Assembly (NCBI GenBank): GCA_051453625.1
Contig: JBOZIK010000001.1
Coordinates: forward strand, 216,922,450 to 216,942,666
From: Welwitschia mirabilis
Taxonomy: Eukaryota; Gnetophyta; Gnetopsida; Welwitschiales
Direction of reading: 5' to 3'
DNA: 20,217 nucleotides
Positions within the stretch are counted from its first letter, which is position 1; each line of letters begins with the position of its first letter. A model generated the notes under the pieces. That model searched no databases. It worked only from the letters and a program-made list of their open reading frames with translations, and had not been told where the DNA came from. A program made the translations under genes and the position numbers. This document shows positions 1 to 9,599 of the stretch, piece by piece.

Positions 1-373
1 TATAAATAAGTAAATAAGATGTAAAATATATTATTATGTCCCCTTAAAACTTCCAATTTATTGGTTTTATCATGTGATTTTAATTTCTCATGTAATGGGA
101 TTATGTAATTTTAAATGTTTGGATGGATTTTCTTTTAAAACCTTTTAACATAATTTTTGTCACTTTCATGGTGAATTATAAAGATTATAAACTAAGGTTA
201 ATTTTAAAATGACATCTTATTTAATAAGGAACTTAAATAAAATAATTATTTATTTGACTAAAAGATTAACATGCTTATTATTTAAGTAAATAAGGTTTAC
301 AAAATATGAGATATGACATTCTTCCTCACTTAGACTAATTCACTCCTAGGAATTAAAAATATAAGATATGATA
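1..373 (-). repeat. 3' LTR (partial, cut by window edge)
   Basis: This segment repeats at 6661-7521, differing by scattered substitutions and small indels. The junction with the internal region is at 373/374. The minus strand there reads a purine-rich tract and then TATCATATC, probably a decayed TGTCATATC start. Only the U3 side is in the window. A second near-copy of 221-373 lies at 861-1013 and is attributed to an assembly duplication. Confidence 0.75.
319..373 (-). repeat. 55-bp duplicated LTR-end/polypurine-tract unit
   Basis: Positions 319-373 contain a polypurine-like tract (319-330 on the minus strand) followed by a second LTR-like terminus. The preceding LTR sequence ends GATATGACA at 318, and this unit ends GATATGATA at 373. 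The same unit is present in the other LTR at 7467-7521, so the duplication existed before the element inserted and is now part of the LTR. Confidence 0.6.
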
Positions 374-388
374 TTCTTCCCCACTTAG
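374..388 (-). promoter_or_regulatory. Polypurine tract (plus-strand DNA priming site)
   Basis: On the minus strand this reads CTAAGTGGGGAAGAA, directly upstream of the LTR start at 373. A purine-rich tract abutting the 3' LTR is the standard second-strand primer of LTR elements. It is absent beside the other LTR at 7522, as expected for a 5' LTR. Confidence 0.6.
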
Positions 389-458
389 ACTGATTCACTC
401 CTGGGAATCAAGATATATAAAAATATTAAGGACACCTAACTACATGTTATGAGATTCA

Positions 459-578
459 AAAATATTTAAATATTAACTTTTCATAATTTATTACTACTTT
501 ATTTTGAATTAACCAATTCATATCCAAAAAAATGTCATATTTTATTAAATCAATAACAATTGGTTGTATTTGAAACTC
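459..578 (-). pseudogene. Aspartic protease C-terminal fragment of the chromovirus-type element
   Basis: The minus strand gives about 40 residues including YDIFLDMNWL, then VINYEKLIF. These line up with the conserved block around FDVILGMDWL and the following beta strands at the C-terminal end of plant Ty3/Gypsy retropepsins. The N-terminal half with the catalytic D-S-G triplet is missing. So is the zinc-knuckle part of gag: the gag-like tail (about 600-760) runs almost straight into this fragment. Downstream, the sequence passes a stop and within about 85 bp reaches the polypurine tract, with no RT. A deletion removing gag C-terminus to mid-protease, and another removing RT to integrase, is the simplest reading. 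Confidence 0.6.
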
Positions 579-599
579 TTCTCTGCTCATGGATAAAAT

Positions 600-760
600 A
601 TAGTTGTATTTTGTTATCTTTTTCTTTTTTAAAGCCTTTTCTAATCTCTTAAGTTAAAACATGGATGCTTTAATGGCAACAGAAGGGAGAAGACTATCAA
701 TAAAAAGATTTTCTTTTAGCTTCTTCATGTATATGCATATGTAATACATATCTTAATAAT
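600..760 (-). pseudogene. Gag tail, first copy (duplicated at 1189-1374)
   Basis: The minus strand encodes a gag tail with LLPSVAIKVSMF, a stop, then LKRLEKAL. This corresponds to the conserved end of the Retrotrans_gag domain in plant chromoviruses, where a leucine/arginine-rich helix follows the GL/RP turn. The same sequence recurs beyond the gaps at 1189-1374 with few differences. This copy is the one that continues into the protease fragment. Confidence 0.55.
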
Positions 761-860
761 NNNNNNNNNNNNNNNNNNNNNNNNNNNNNNNNNNNNNNNN
801 NNNNNNNNNNNNNNNNNNNNNNNNNNNNNNNNNNNNNNNNNNNNNNNNNNNNNNNNNNNN
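761..860. other. Assembly gap of 100 N with duplicated flanks
   Basis: This is exactly 100 N, a conventional unknown-size gap. The sequence to its left (221-760) reappears to its right (861-1376), so contig ends that overlap were probably placed side by side. Confidence 0.9.
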
Positions 861-1376
861 TTAATAAGGAACTTAAATAAAATAATTATTTATTTGACTA
901 AAATATTAACATGCTTATTATTCAAGTAAATAAGGTTTACAAAATATGAGATATGACATTCTTCCTCACTTAGACTAATTCACTCCTGGGAATCAAAAAT
1001 ATAAGATATGATATTCTTCCCCACTTAGACTGATTCACTCCTGGGAATCAAGATATATAAAAAGATTAAGGACACCTAACTACATGTTATGNNNNNNNNN
1101 NNNNNNNNNNNNNNNNNNNNNNNNNNNNNNNNNNNNNNNNNNNNNNNNNNNNNNNNNNNNNNNNNNNNNNNNNNNNNNNNNNNNNNNNTTGAAACTCTTC
1201 TCTACTCATGGATAAATATAGTTGTATTTTGTTATCTTTTTCTTTTTTAAAGCCTTTTCTAATCTCTTAAGTTAAAACATGGATACTTTAATGGCAACAG
1301 AAGGGAGAAGACTATCAATAAAAAGATTTTCTTTTAGCTTCTTCATGTATACACATATGTAACACATATCTTAATA
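861..1376. repeat. Near-identical copy of 221-760
   Basis: Positions 861-1091 match 221-451, and 1189-1376 match about 570-760, with a few substitutions. The 97 N at 1092-1188 stand where about 118 bases (452-569) would be expected. The block holds the LTR end, the polypurine tract and the gag tail a second time. I take it as an unmerged allele or paralogous contig rather than a true tandem duplication, though the latter cannot be excluded. Confidence 0.8.
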
Positions 1377-2157
1377 ATTCTACAAATTTGCACTCATGAG
1401 ATGCTATGGTTACATTATGGGCTTGTCTTATATTATAGAATACTATAACCTTCAGACAAATATAAAACTTGGTAATGTACCTCTCCTTAAAGATGTGCTC
1501 AAATTCCATCCATGAAAGTTCNNNNNNNNNNNNNNNNNNNNNNNNNNNNNNNNNNNNNNNNNNNNNNNNNNNNNNNNNNNNNNNNNNNNNNNNNNNNNNN
1601 NNNNNNNNNNNNNNNNNNNNNATATTATAGAATACTATAACCTTCAGATAAATATAAAACTTGGTAATGTACCTCTCCTTAAAGATGTGCTCAAATTCCA
1701 TCCATGAAAGTTCTAGATTTCCTAACTTGGTCAATTCTATTTTTCACCATAGATTAGCTTCTCCTTCTAATATGTAAATAGCTAAGGAAGCCTTTTCATA
1801 TTCATTACATTCTAAGGTATCTATAACTTTTTCAACATCACTTATCCATGCTTTCGCTTTAGAAGGATCTGAACCTCCTACAAACTTTGGTGAATTTATC
1901 TTAATAAAGATTTAAATTAATTTACTCATACCAACTTCCTTAGGTTGATTAGTATCATTATTTTTTGGTGGGTTTTGACCTTAATTTACTGTATGTAATA
2001 GGAATTGCATGAAGGTATTCATCAATGCTTATGGATTAAGGTTGAATGAGGGTTTATTTCCATCATTAGGTTGTTAATTCTCTTGTGAATTATCTTGAGT
2101 TTGATTACTTGATGCAACTAACCTTGCTTCAAGGTTTAATTGATGATGACAAGGCAT
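1189..2157 (-). pseudogene. Gag pseudogene of a Tekay/Del-like chromovirus
   Basis: Gag forms the capsid/nucleocapsid of the cytoplasmic retrotransposon particle. I place the start at the ATG at 2157-2155, in frame with the main domain. It opens MPCHHQLNLEARL, like the basic, low-complexity gag N-termini of this group. The Retrotrans_gag domain is clear: KFVGGSDPSKAKAWI from about 1895, then LAIYILEGEANLW, LSWMEFEHIFKERY (about 1710) and HECKFVELLRY. At least four stops fall in the N-terminal 80 codons. A further stop follows LW, where the family usually has a second W (TGG to TGA). Ser/Gln/Trp-type stops are consistent with C-to-T decay. A 100-N gap (1522-1621) with duplicated flanks interrupts it, and the frame ends at 1315 before the tail continues in another frame. 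No zinc knuckle is seen. Confidence 0.75.
1431..1712. repeat. 91-bp direct repeat flanking a 100-N gap
   Basis: Positions 1431-1521 and 1622-1712 are almost identical (the one difference I see is acaaat versus ataaat) and flank exactly 100 N at 1522-1621. Collapsing one copy with the gap gives a continuous gag reading. This fits an artefactual gap. Confidence 0.8.
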
Positions 2158-2235
2158 CTGAAAGAATGGGAAACTTTCATGAGATTATATTTGTAAATAG
2201 GTTAAATGCTATTAAAGATTAAACTTAAAAATATT

Positions 2236-2388
2236 NNNNNNNNNNNNNNNNNNNNNNNNNNNNNNNNNNNNNNNNNNNNNNNNNNNNNNNNNNNNNNNNN
2301 NNNNNNNNNNNNNNNNNNNNNNNNNNNNNNNNNNNNNNNNNNNNNNNNNNNNNNNNNNNNNNNNNNNNNNNNNNNNNNNNNNNNNNNN
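2236..2388. other. Assembly gap (153 N)
   Basis: This run of N lies just upstream (minus strand) of the gag start. I see no duplicated flanks here. Confidence 0.9.
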
Positions 2389-5300
2389 CATATAATTTAG
2401 GATGAATAACTTGGTTGGAGATTTTATTAGTTCCAAAGGTTACTCATTATATATATATATATATATATAGAATCATATAAGGTCATTATTCTAGGTTATT
2501 AAGATAATTAGAATTCTTCTAAGTAATTATCATCTATAGCTATAAGGTTATAGAGTCTTTAATCAGTTGAATTCATCATCCTTTTTAGTTTTTTTAGGGA
2601 TTTAGAATTATCATAAATATAATTAGCATAATGATTATCCAGGGGTTGGGATTATAATTAACTCTATGAATACTTTGGAGTTGTTGAAAATATAATTGAC
2701 TTCTAGGATTATTCAAGTGCTAAGATTAGGATTAGTGTAATCTTTATAATTATTAGAATTAACATAACTGTAATTTAACATATATTTGGATAGTAGGTAA
2801 ATTATAGGTATAACGGAATTCATGAGTATTAAAATAGATGATCAAATTCATGCTTATCTAGGAGTTAAAGTTATCTTAGAATCTAGTATTATCAAGGATA
2901 TAATTGATTTTACTCATGGTTTAAGATTAATAGGGTTCTAACCAACTTTATAGCTATTAGGAATTGAGCTTTTTATGGTTACTACTAATTTTATAATTAT
3001 TAAAGAGAAAGATTGTTAAAGCTATAATTAGATTTATATTCTTATAAAGTTATAAGTACTTAACATAAGTATTATTTAAGTTAACCTACAACTCTAATAC
3101 TAATTTATGAATCCTCTTTTATCTTATCCTAATTGAGAACTTTTTTTCTTTTTTTTTTTTAATTTTATTTCTTCTTTAATATTTTTCCCTCATAAACATA
3201 GTGGAACCTAGGATGAAATTCTACTTACTACTTAATTAGAATTTCCATATTCTAAGAAAGACAAATCATATTAATATTATATATTTACTTATAATTAATT
3301 TCTAGATTATTTCATTTTATAACCAATAGCAATGTCATAGGTTTGTGTCCTCCATTTCTTTCTAGTTTTTCATCATATAAAATATATCTTATAAATAGTT
3401 GAGGAGATGTATACTTGTTGTCAATATACATGAATAAATTTCAAGAATAATACCTAACCAATATAATAGGAGGTTGCAACTACAATTAATGGAATTCCAA
3501 ATTGATATCTGACCACCCTCTAGACATGATTTAGTTCTACTTTAGATTCTAAACTATAGAAACATTACTGGGCTCAACTTAATAGGCGTTCACTTCACCT
3601 CAATATAACACCAATGCAGGTGACATGTAGTACATGAGGTGGATGCAAGCTTACAAATGATTCCCACTTACTTGAAGCATCTCCAGACGATGTAACATGA
3701 TTAATTGATGCTAATGACTTAAAATATTAAGTTGGAATAAGATCATACATAGGTAGAACAGGAGAGTAATGATTAAATCCCCTTTTAAAAGGGTATTATA
3801 AAAAAAATGTGATGCAACCCATCTTAGTAATGAAATCCAAGTGTGGGGATAAACATTAATACAATTATCTTGATTTAGTCCTATTTGATGAATACACCAT
3901 ACAAATGCATGTAAATAATTTTAAATAATATGAATACTTAATGAATTATTTACCTATTTATAATAATTCTAATCATCATTCGGTTCATTATATAAAAACA
4001 ACCATAAAAAGAAACCAAGCATACAAGAACAATTCTATTTTTAAGATTACCATGACAAAAATCTAAATAAAAAAAATAATCTTTTCTTTTCTTTTCTATC
4101 TAAGTAAGGAAAATATTCTTTTATTTTTCTTTTAAAAAAATAAAATAATGTATTTAGACAAACTAAAACATACCTGGAGCTATGCCAATCCTAGAAACCT
4201 CTTTCATGCTCAAATGATAATCTCCATGAATTGGTGCAAAGAAGGTAAATAAAAGAAAGTATAGCTCAAAAATAATTATTAAAGTATAAGTATTCATTTA
4301 ATATTTTATATGGCTATATTGTAAGTCAATAAAAATAAGTGATAAGCTAAAGACTACTTATCTCACTTAACTACTAAGTTGAAAACACTTATAAGCATGC
4401 ACATTCGAAGTAAGCTAAGGAAAAAGGGGTGAAAGAGTTATTTCTAACAAGTAAATACAAGTTATAAATAATTTAACTTAAAGAAACTATTAGAAACATA
4501 TTTTTTATACTCAAATTTCCTATTAAATTTTGTGTAGTAATTTTTCCATAATTTTAAACATTAAGTATATCATTTTTGGACTTTAGGAAGACATCATAAT
4601 AAAAAATTAATAATTAATTAATTATAAATCAAACATTAAATCATAGTGATTTTTTAGAAACTAGACACATAATAGGTTTCTTAGAATCTAAATTTAACTA
4701 TTTTGGAATTATGTAAGTATTATATCTAACTTTATTATTTAAGGCTAAAGACTACCAATTTTTCAAAAATTATAGTCCTACCACCCTACACTAAAATGAT
4801 CATAATGTTTAATATACTTTGATTTTTTAAATGATTCAAGATGTTTTGAAAATCTTATTGGCTTTCCTACAACTTAGGATACTCAAGTTTGCAAATATGT
4901 TTACAACTAGATACAGAAACATAAATTACTTGCTTACTATTTTGTGCATTTATTTTCTGATATATTTTAATAAATAAATATTTTAAAAATAATTAATCAT
5001 TAAAAAATTACTATTTTTACATTTTCCAATTTATTACACAATCCTAGATGTACAAAAATAATTTCACTAATTTATACCTATTAATTAATAAGATATGAGT
5101 TTTTACCTTATGCCTCTATTCTGGAAATTTAATTTTTGCCATAACAAGAATATGATAAAGTTTATAAAACTACTTAATTAATAACTCAGATCAGAAAAAT
5201 AATGCATATACTAAATAATTAGTTATATAAAGATAAACCAATTGTTAAAAAAAAAGAATCATTGTAAAAATAAAAAATAAATCAATTCAAAAAAAAAAAA

Positions 5301-5440
5301 ATTCTTACTTTAAGCCTTGAGATTTTCCATTACTAGCATAAAGAGAATTTTGAGGATCAAAATTTTCCCCTAATAAGATGGTCCTAACGCATAATAGATT
5401 AAAAAATAAATAAATATGGAGCTAAAATAAACATGGATGC
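2389..5440. other. A+T-rich leader/LTR sequence without recognisable genes
   Basis: I find no protein similarity on either strand. By position this must hold the 5' leader of the element and the U5 side of its 5' LTR. A tRNA-Met-type primer-binding site would read as GCTCTGATACCA on the plus strand. None survives, and the nearest candidate, after GGAACCTAGG at about 3205, matches only about half of the positions. The segment 3570-3860 is less A+T-rich than its surroundings and may be conserved LTR. The inner LTR boundary is therefore not called. Confidence 0.5.
2448..2469. repeat. (TA)11 microsatellite
   Basis: This is a perfect 22-bp TA dinucleotide run in the leader of the chromovirus-type element. 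Confidence 0.95.
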
Positions 5441-5744
5441 CCAAATTTCTTTTTTTCGTTTTTTAAAATACTATCACCCTTGGTCACTTGGCCATAATCA
5501 TCCATCAGTAATCCACCATTACCAAGCACAAGAGATCCCCTCCTATCTTACTATAATTTCTTGTTGGATGCCAATGGAAGAGGATAATAGTTTATAACAT
5601 AATTGCATAAAATTCATAAATAAATCTATAATAAAATATCACATCATTCCAATAGAAAAGAAGATCATATGGAGAATAAGACTAAGAAGCTTACTTGGAA
5701 GGATTAATAAGACCTTGTGATTGAAGATGATGAAGATTCAAATT

Positions 5745-5800
5745 CAAGAGTTCCTTAGCTTCAAGCTTCTAAGCTTTCAAGCTCCAAGCTCCACAAGCAA
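5745..5800 (-). repeat. Clustered AAGCT-type short direct repeats in the LTR transcript leader
   Basis: Five AGCT/AAGCT motifs lie within about 35 bp at 5757-5790, about 100 bp downstream (minus strand) of the TATA box. On the minus strand an AAGTAAGC at about 5690-5700 resembles a 5' splice site. This has the look of a transcribed LTR leader, but no function is shown. Confidence 0.4.
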
Positions 5801-5884
5801 GAGAATGAGAAAGAGAAAAAGATGAAATATACTTGTAAGAAATAAAAGAAAAGTATCTCCTTTTTACAATTGAGGAAAAGATCC

Positions 5885-5894
5885 CTATATATAG
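5885..5894 (-). promoter_or_regulatory. LTR TATA box
   Basis: The minus strand reads CTATATATAG and then GGATC, about 1.6 kb into the LTR from its outer end. It is followed by a more mixed, pyrimidine-rich leader. This fits the core promoter of a plant LTR, with transcription running leftward from about 5855. Confidence 0.5.
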
Positions 5895-5914
5895 ACAAAC
5901 AAAGGCACATGGTT

Positions 5915-6292
5915 CAAGATCATAAAATCACATGATTTAGTATTGATAAGTGGGATGAGTAATAATTGACATTAGAGTACAAAAAGGCCTCCTACACTTA
6001 ACTAGGGTGAGTAACCTTCTTTCTTAAATTAATAATTTTAATTACNNNNNNNNNNNNNNNNNNNNNNNNNNNNNNNNNNNNNNNNNNNNNNNNNNNNNNN
6101 NNNNNNNNNNNNNNNNNNNNNNNNNNNNNNNNNNNNNNNNNNNNNAAGATCACAAGATAAAATAATTTAATATTGATAAGTGGGATGAATAATAAGTGTG
6201 TTGGAGTACACAAAGAGGTCATATTTATGAGTCATGCACCTAACTAGGGGGAGTAATCTTCTTACTTCAATTAGCAAGTTTAATTACACACA
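5915..6292. repeat. Diverged direct repeat flanking a 100-N gap
   Basis: About 130 bp at 5915-6045 and about 147 bp at 6146-6292 share order and many identical words, such as ATTGATAAGTGGGATGA and AACTAGGG.GAGTAA. The right copy has an inserted segment. Divergence is much greater than at the other gaps, so this may be a real U3 tandem repeat that broke the assembly. Confidence 0.65.
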
Positions 6293-6673
6293 TCATTTCC
6301 TCATGATAACTATTTTTAATCCTTCATAGGCTCATAATTAAGTTTAATTCATCCAAAGACATGCATCAAATGAATAAATACACAAATATCAAAATTGGCA
6401 TGTGGCACAATGAGAAAAACTCTTCAATTCCAATAAACAAAGCAATGAGTATGCTATGAACAAAGTGTCCTTACACATTTCAAGAATATAAAAGTATGGT
6501 AGAGTAAATCTACTCATTTATCATTCTTGGTTCTAGGTAAGGGTGCATTTACCTATTCAAATGCTCATTTATTTCAATATATATAAAATCTATTAATCAC
6601 ATAACACAAGAAAGAAAATATTTATTCATAATATAGTACACATATCACATTTGTCAAGAATATAAATGAGTAA

Positions 6674-7215
6674 ATAAGATGTAAAATATATTATTATGTC
6701 CTCCTAAAAATTTTAATTTATTATTTTTNNNNNNNNNNNNNNNNNNNNNNNNNNNNNNNNNNNNNNNNNNNNNNNNNNNNNNNNNNNNNNNNNNNNNNNN
6801 NNNNNNNNNNNNNNNNNNNNNNNNNNNNNNNNNNNNNNNNNNNNNNNNNNNNNNNNNNNNNNNNNNNNNNNNNNNNNNNNNNNNNNNNNNNNNNNNNNNN
6901 NNNNNNNNNNNNNNNNNNNNNNNNNNNNNNNNNNNNNNNNNNNNNNNNNNNNNNNNNNNNNNNNNNNNNNNNNNNNNNNNNNNNNNNNNNNNNNNNNNNN
7001 NNNNNNNNNNNNNNNNNNNNNNNNNNNNNNNNNNNNNNNNNNNNNNNNNNNNNNNNNNNNNNNNNNNNNNNNNNNNNNNNNNNNNNNNNNNNNNNNNNNN
7101 NNNNNNNNNNNNNNNNNNNNNNNNNNNNNNNNNNNNNNNNNNNNNNNNNNNNNNNNNNNNATAAGATGTAAAATATATTATTATGTCCTCCTAAAAATTT
7201 TAATTTATTATTTTT
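6674..7215. repeat. Identical 55-bp repeat flanking a 432-N gap
   Basis: Positions 6674-6728 are repeated exactly at 7161-7215. In the other LTR (about 14-73) the sequence passes straight through this point without interruption. The gap and one copy are therefore probably not real. Confidence 0.85.
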
Positions 7216-7521
7216 ATCATGTGATTTTAATTTCTCACATAATGGAATTATGTAATTTTAAATATTTGGATGGATTTTCTCATAAAATCTTTTAACATAA
7301 TTTTTATCACTTTCACGATAAATTATAAAGATTACAAACTAAGGATAGATTTAAAATGACATCTTATTTGATAAGGAACTTAAATAATAATAATTATTCG
7401 CTTGACTAAAAGATTAACATACTTATTATTCAAATGAATAAGGTTTACAAAATATGGGATACGACATTCTCCCTCACTTAGAGTAATTCACTCATGGGAA
7501 TTAAAAATATGGGATATGATA

Positions 7522-8213
7522 ATATCACTTGGAAGAAAATTATTATAATTCGTTTTTTTCAATAGATAACATAAATCACAATGAGGAGTGCACAACCACT
7601 ATTAGATAAGTAAGGACTAGTAATATAGAGTCTAAATCATGGCTAACTAAACCCCTAATAGAGTTCTCACTACTACCATATTGTAAGGGAAAAGACCCCT
7701 CTCAAGAATGTTTTTCTTGGTACACTTGTAGTAGAACATTGTAATTTTATTTTATATATTTTTCTTATTGTCTCTTTTTGAAATAAAAATAATATGATGT
7801 AGAAAGTTCCTTTCCACGTGAGACTACATGGATCATATAATTGAGAGATGTGGAAAACATAAAAGAAAAAAATAGCTGATTAGGTTACCCATGGGTGTGA
7901 CATAACTCAATAATATAGTCATGATTAAAAATAAGTGAATATGCTTCCTTAAAATTTTATACATTTTTTTACCTTAAAAGTAAAACTATTCCCATTATAC
8001 ATCTAACATAAAAAGTAAAAATACAAAATCAATTTATTCCTATATAACTAATAAAGATAGTAAGACAAATGCGTAAAATACTTATTCAAATAGAAATACA
8101 ATTTAAACAATGGTGAAAGTAGGAAGAATAATTTCTAATGGAATATATTTAGATGTATAATTTCATCATTAAGTTTATAAGGTTCTTTAAGAAGTAAACA
8201 AATATCTTTTGGC
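7522..8213. other. Non-coding stretch between two elements
   Basis: Just right of the chromovirus LTR end at 7521, this region leads up to the integrase end of the next element. It should be the 3' region, and perhaps the LTR, of the element at 8214-14119, or older host sequence. I find no reading frame of note and no sequence shared with the far side of that element. The first bases after the LTR, ATATC, are the expected place for a target-site duplication, but its partner is outside the window. Confidence 0.5.
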
Positions 8214-8214
8214 T

Positions 8215-9340
8215 TGTTTTTATGCTATATTTTTAATTGTTATCCATTTACAAGAAGATCATTAGTTAAGTTTTTAATAAGGATAACTTCATTCAAATTT
8301 AATTTAACAACTACAAAGAATCCTTCCTATCCAGTAGTTAGTTTTCTAGAAAACTTGCATAACCTTATATTACATGGTAATTCTTTATTTCTTAGTTTAA
8401 AATTTATTTGTCAAATTTCTTATCATGGTAATACTTTAATTGAATCTTTAGAATCTATTGATAATTCAGCACATGATATCTCATCTGATCGAATTTTTAA
8501 AGTTGTAGGAGTCTCTTTGGAATATTTTCTTTATTACTTAGATTCAACTTATGCATCAATTTCCAAGGATTGTACTATATATCTATTGGAAGTAAGTATT
8601 GTTTTCCATAAACCAATTAATAAGATGTAAAACCTATAGAGGTTATCCATGTCATTCTATATGCCCATGATGCATCATTTAATTTCTTGCATCAATTATT
8701 ATTGGAATTAATTATCTTCATTAAGATTCTATTAATTTCTCTTTGGAAATTTTCCACTTGACCATTTGTTTGAGGATGATAAGTATTTATCAATTTGCGT
8801 AAGCTTTCTTCTAACTTCACTATTTTTTTCATGGTTCAATTAATGAAATAAATTCTTTAATCACTAGTAATTACTTATATATGTTCAAAGAATTCTAAAA
8901 TGTGTCCTTTGAAAGATTCCATAACTATTGTAACATCATTAATTTTAATTACTTTAGATTCCACCCATTTTTTACTGTAATCCACATCAAAAATAATGTA
9001 TTGATATCCATGTAATTCTTGGAAAGGTTTAGTAAAGTTAATTCCCCAAATATCAAATGGTTCTCACTCTGAGATTGGAGTCATAAGCATCCATCATTCT
9101 TTAATGATTCCCTTATGCATAGGTGATGATCACACTTTGGTTCATATTTCTGAGAGTATTAAAATAAACTTGATCAATAAAATCCACTTTGTAAGATTAT
9201 TTTGAATGGTTTTTCCCCATTAAAATAATATCTAAAACCATTATTATGATACATTTGTAAAATTTTAGTTTGTTCCCATTCTAGAATGCATTAGCATGTG
9301 ATATCATCCTTGCAAATGTGATATAAGAATGGGTTTTGCA
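8215..9340 (-). pseudogene. Integrase pseudogene with zinc-binding, catalytic core and C-terminal modules
   Basis: Integrase would insert the cDNA into nuclear DNA. The zinc-binding part (9340-9110) keeps a YHNNG and CDHHLC but has lost one histidine (RYYFNG where GGHFGG-like sequence is usual), and its GFYW ends in a stop (GFY*). The core shows FDIWGINF near 9045, where the first catalytic Asp is now Asn. ITSD follows near 8865, then HPQTNGQVENFQREI near 8785-8735, so the second Asp and the Glu remain. WAYRMTWITSIGFTSY follows. The C-terminal module at 8390-8215 keeps a GFFVV (from GPFVV-type) and a final VNG, stop, QLKI. The plus-strand open frame over 8214-8630 is only the antisense of this module. 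Several stops and frameshifts make it non-functional. Confidence 0.75.
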
Positions 9341-9345
9341 AAAAG

Positions 9346-9490
9346 TAGCTCTTAATTCTTTTAAGAAATAACTTCTTGTTCTTACTTAACCAATATCACA
9401 ATATGAAAATAGTAAGATAGTAGCTCTTAATTCTTTTAATAAATAACTTCTTATTCTTACTTAACCAATATCACAATATGAAAATAGTAG
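9346..9490. repeat. 75-bp tandem duplication
   Basis: Copy one is 9346-9420. Copy two (9421-9490) follows directly with two substitutions over about 70 bp. It lies in the RNase H-integrase linker of the degenerate element, and no N is nearby. The low divergence says it arose after, or late in, the element's decay. Confidence 0.9.
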
Positions 9491-9599
9491 ATAAATAATT
9501 TGTAATATCCACATACCAAGGATCTTGATTATAGTGATTATGGTTTATTGTAAATAAGTTTCCTTCAAGAAACCTATTATCATATGTATCCTTAGTTTG

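Larger units (their letters stand above)
1..7521 (-). mobile_element. Internally deleted chromovirus-type Ty3/Gypsy LTR retrotransposon (left end outside window)
   Basis: Read on the minus strand, the parts are: 5' LTR ending at 7521, leader, gag starting at 2157, a protease C-terminal scrap, a polypurine tract at 374-388, and a 3' LTR from 373 running off the left edge. The LTR identity is seen directly: 1-373 aligns with 6661-7521 once the 432-N gap and its 55-bp duplicated flank are removed. Homology between the two sides stops exactly at 373 and 7521. Gag and protease resemble plant Tekay/Del-type chromoviruses (family knowledge, recalled by eye). RT, RNase H and integrase are absent between the LTRs. 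The element cannot have moved by itself in this form, and stops in gag show it is dead. The exact family name and the left LTR end are not determinable here. Confidence 0.75.
5441..7521 (-). repeat. 5' LTR (outer end at 7521; inner end not located)
   Basis: The U3 part 6661-7521 matches the 3' LTR at 1-373, apart from the 432-N gap and its duplicated 55 bp. The right boundary is placed at 7521 because the match to the other LTR stops there, exactly where the polypurine tract begins in the 3' copy. U3 runs leftward to a TATA box at 5885-5894. The left limit given here is only nominal. The LTR is at least about 1.6 kb beyond the TATA box, and possibly far longer. Confidence 0.65.

Noticed and set aside
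2206-2436. Frames bridging the N gap
   Set aside because: They are almost wholly N, with no readable coding content.
3200-3225. Possible Met-tRNA primer-binding site after GGAACCTAGG
   Set aside because: Only about half of the twelve expected positions match, too weak to place the LTR end.
8214-8630. 138-codon plus-strand open frame
   Set aside because: It is the antisense of the integrase C-terminal module on the minus strand, which shows family motifs in its own frame. The plus-strand translation shows none.
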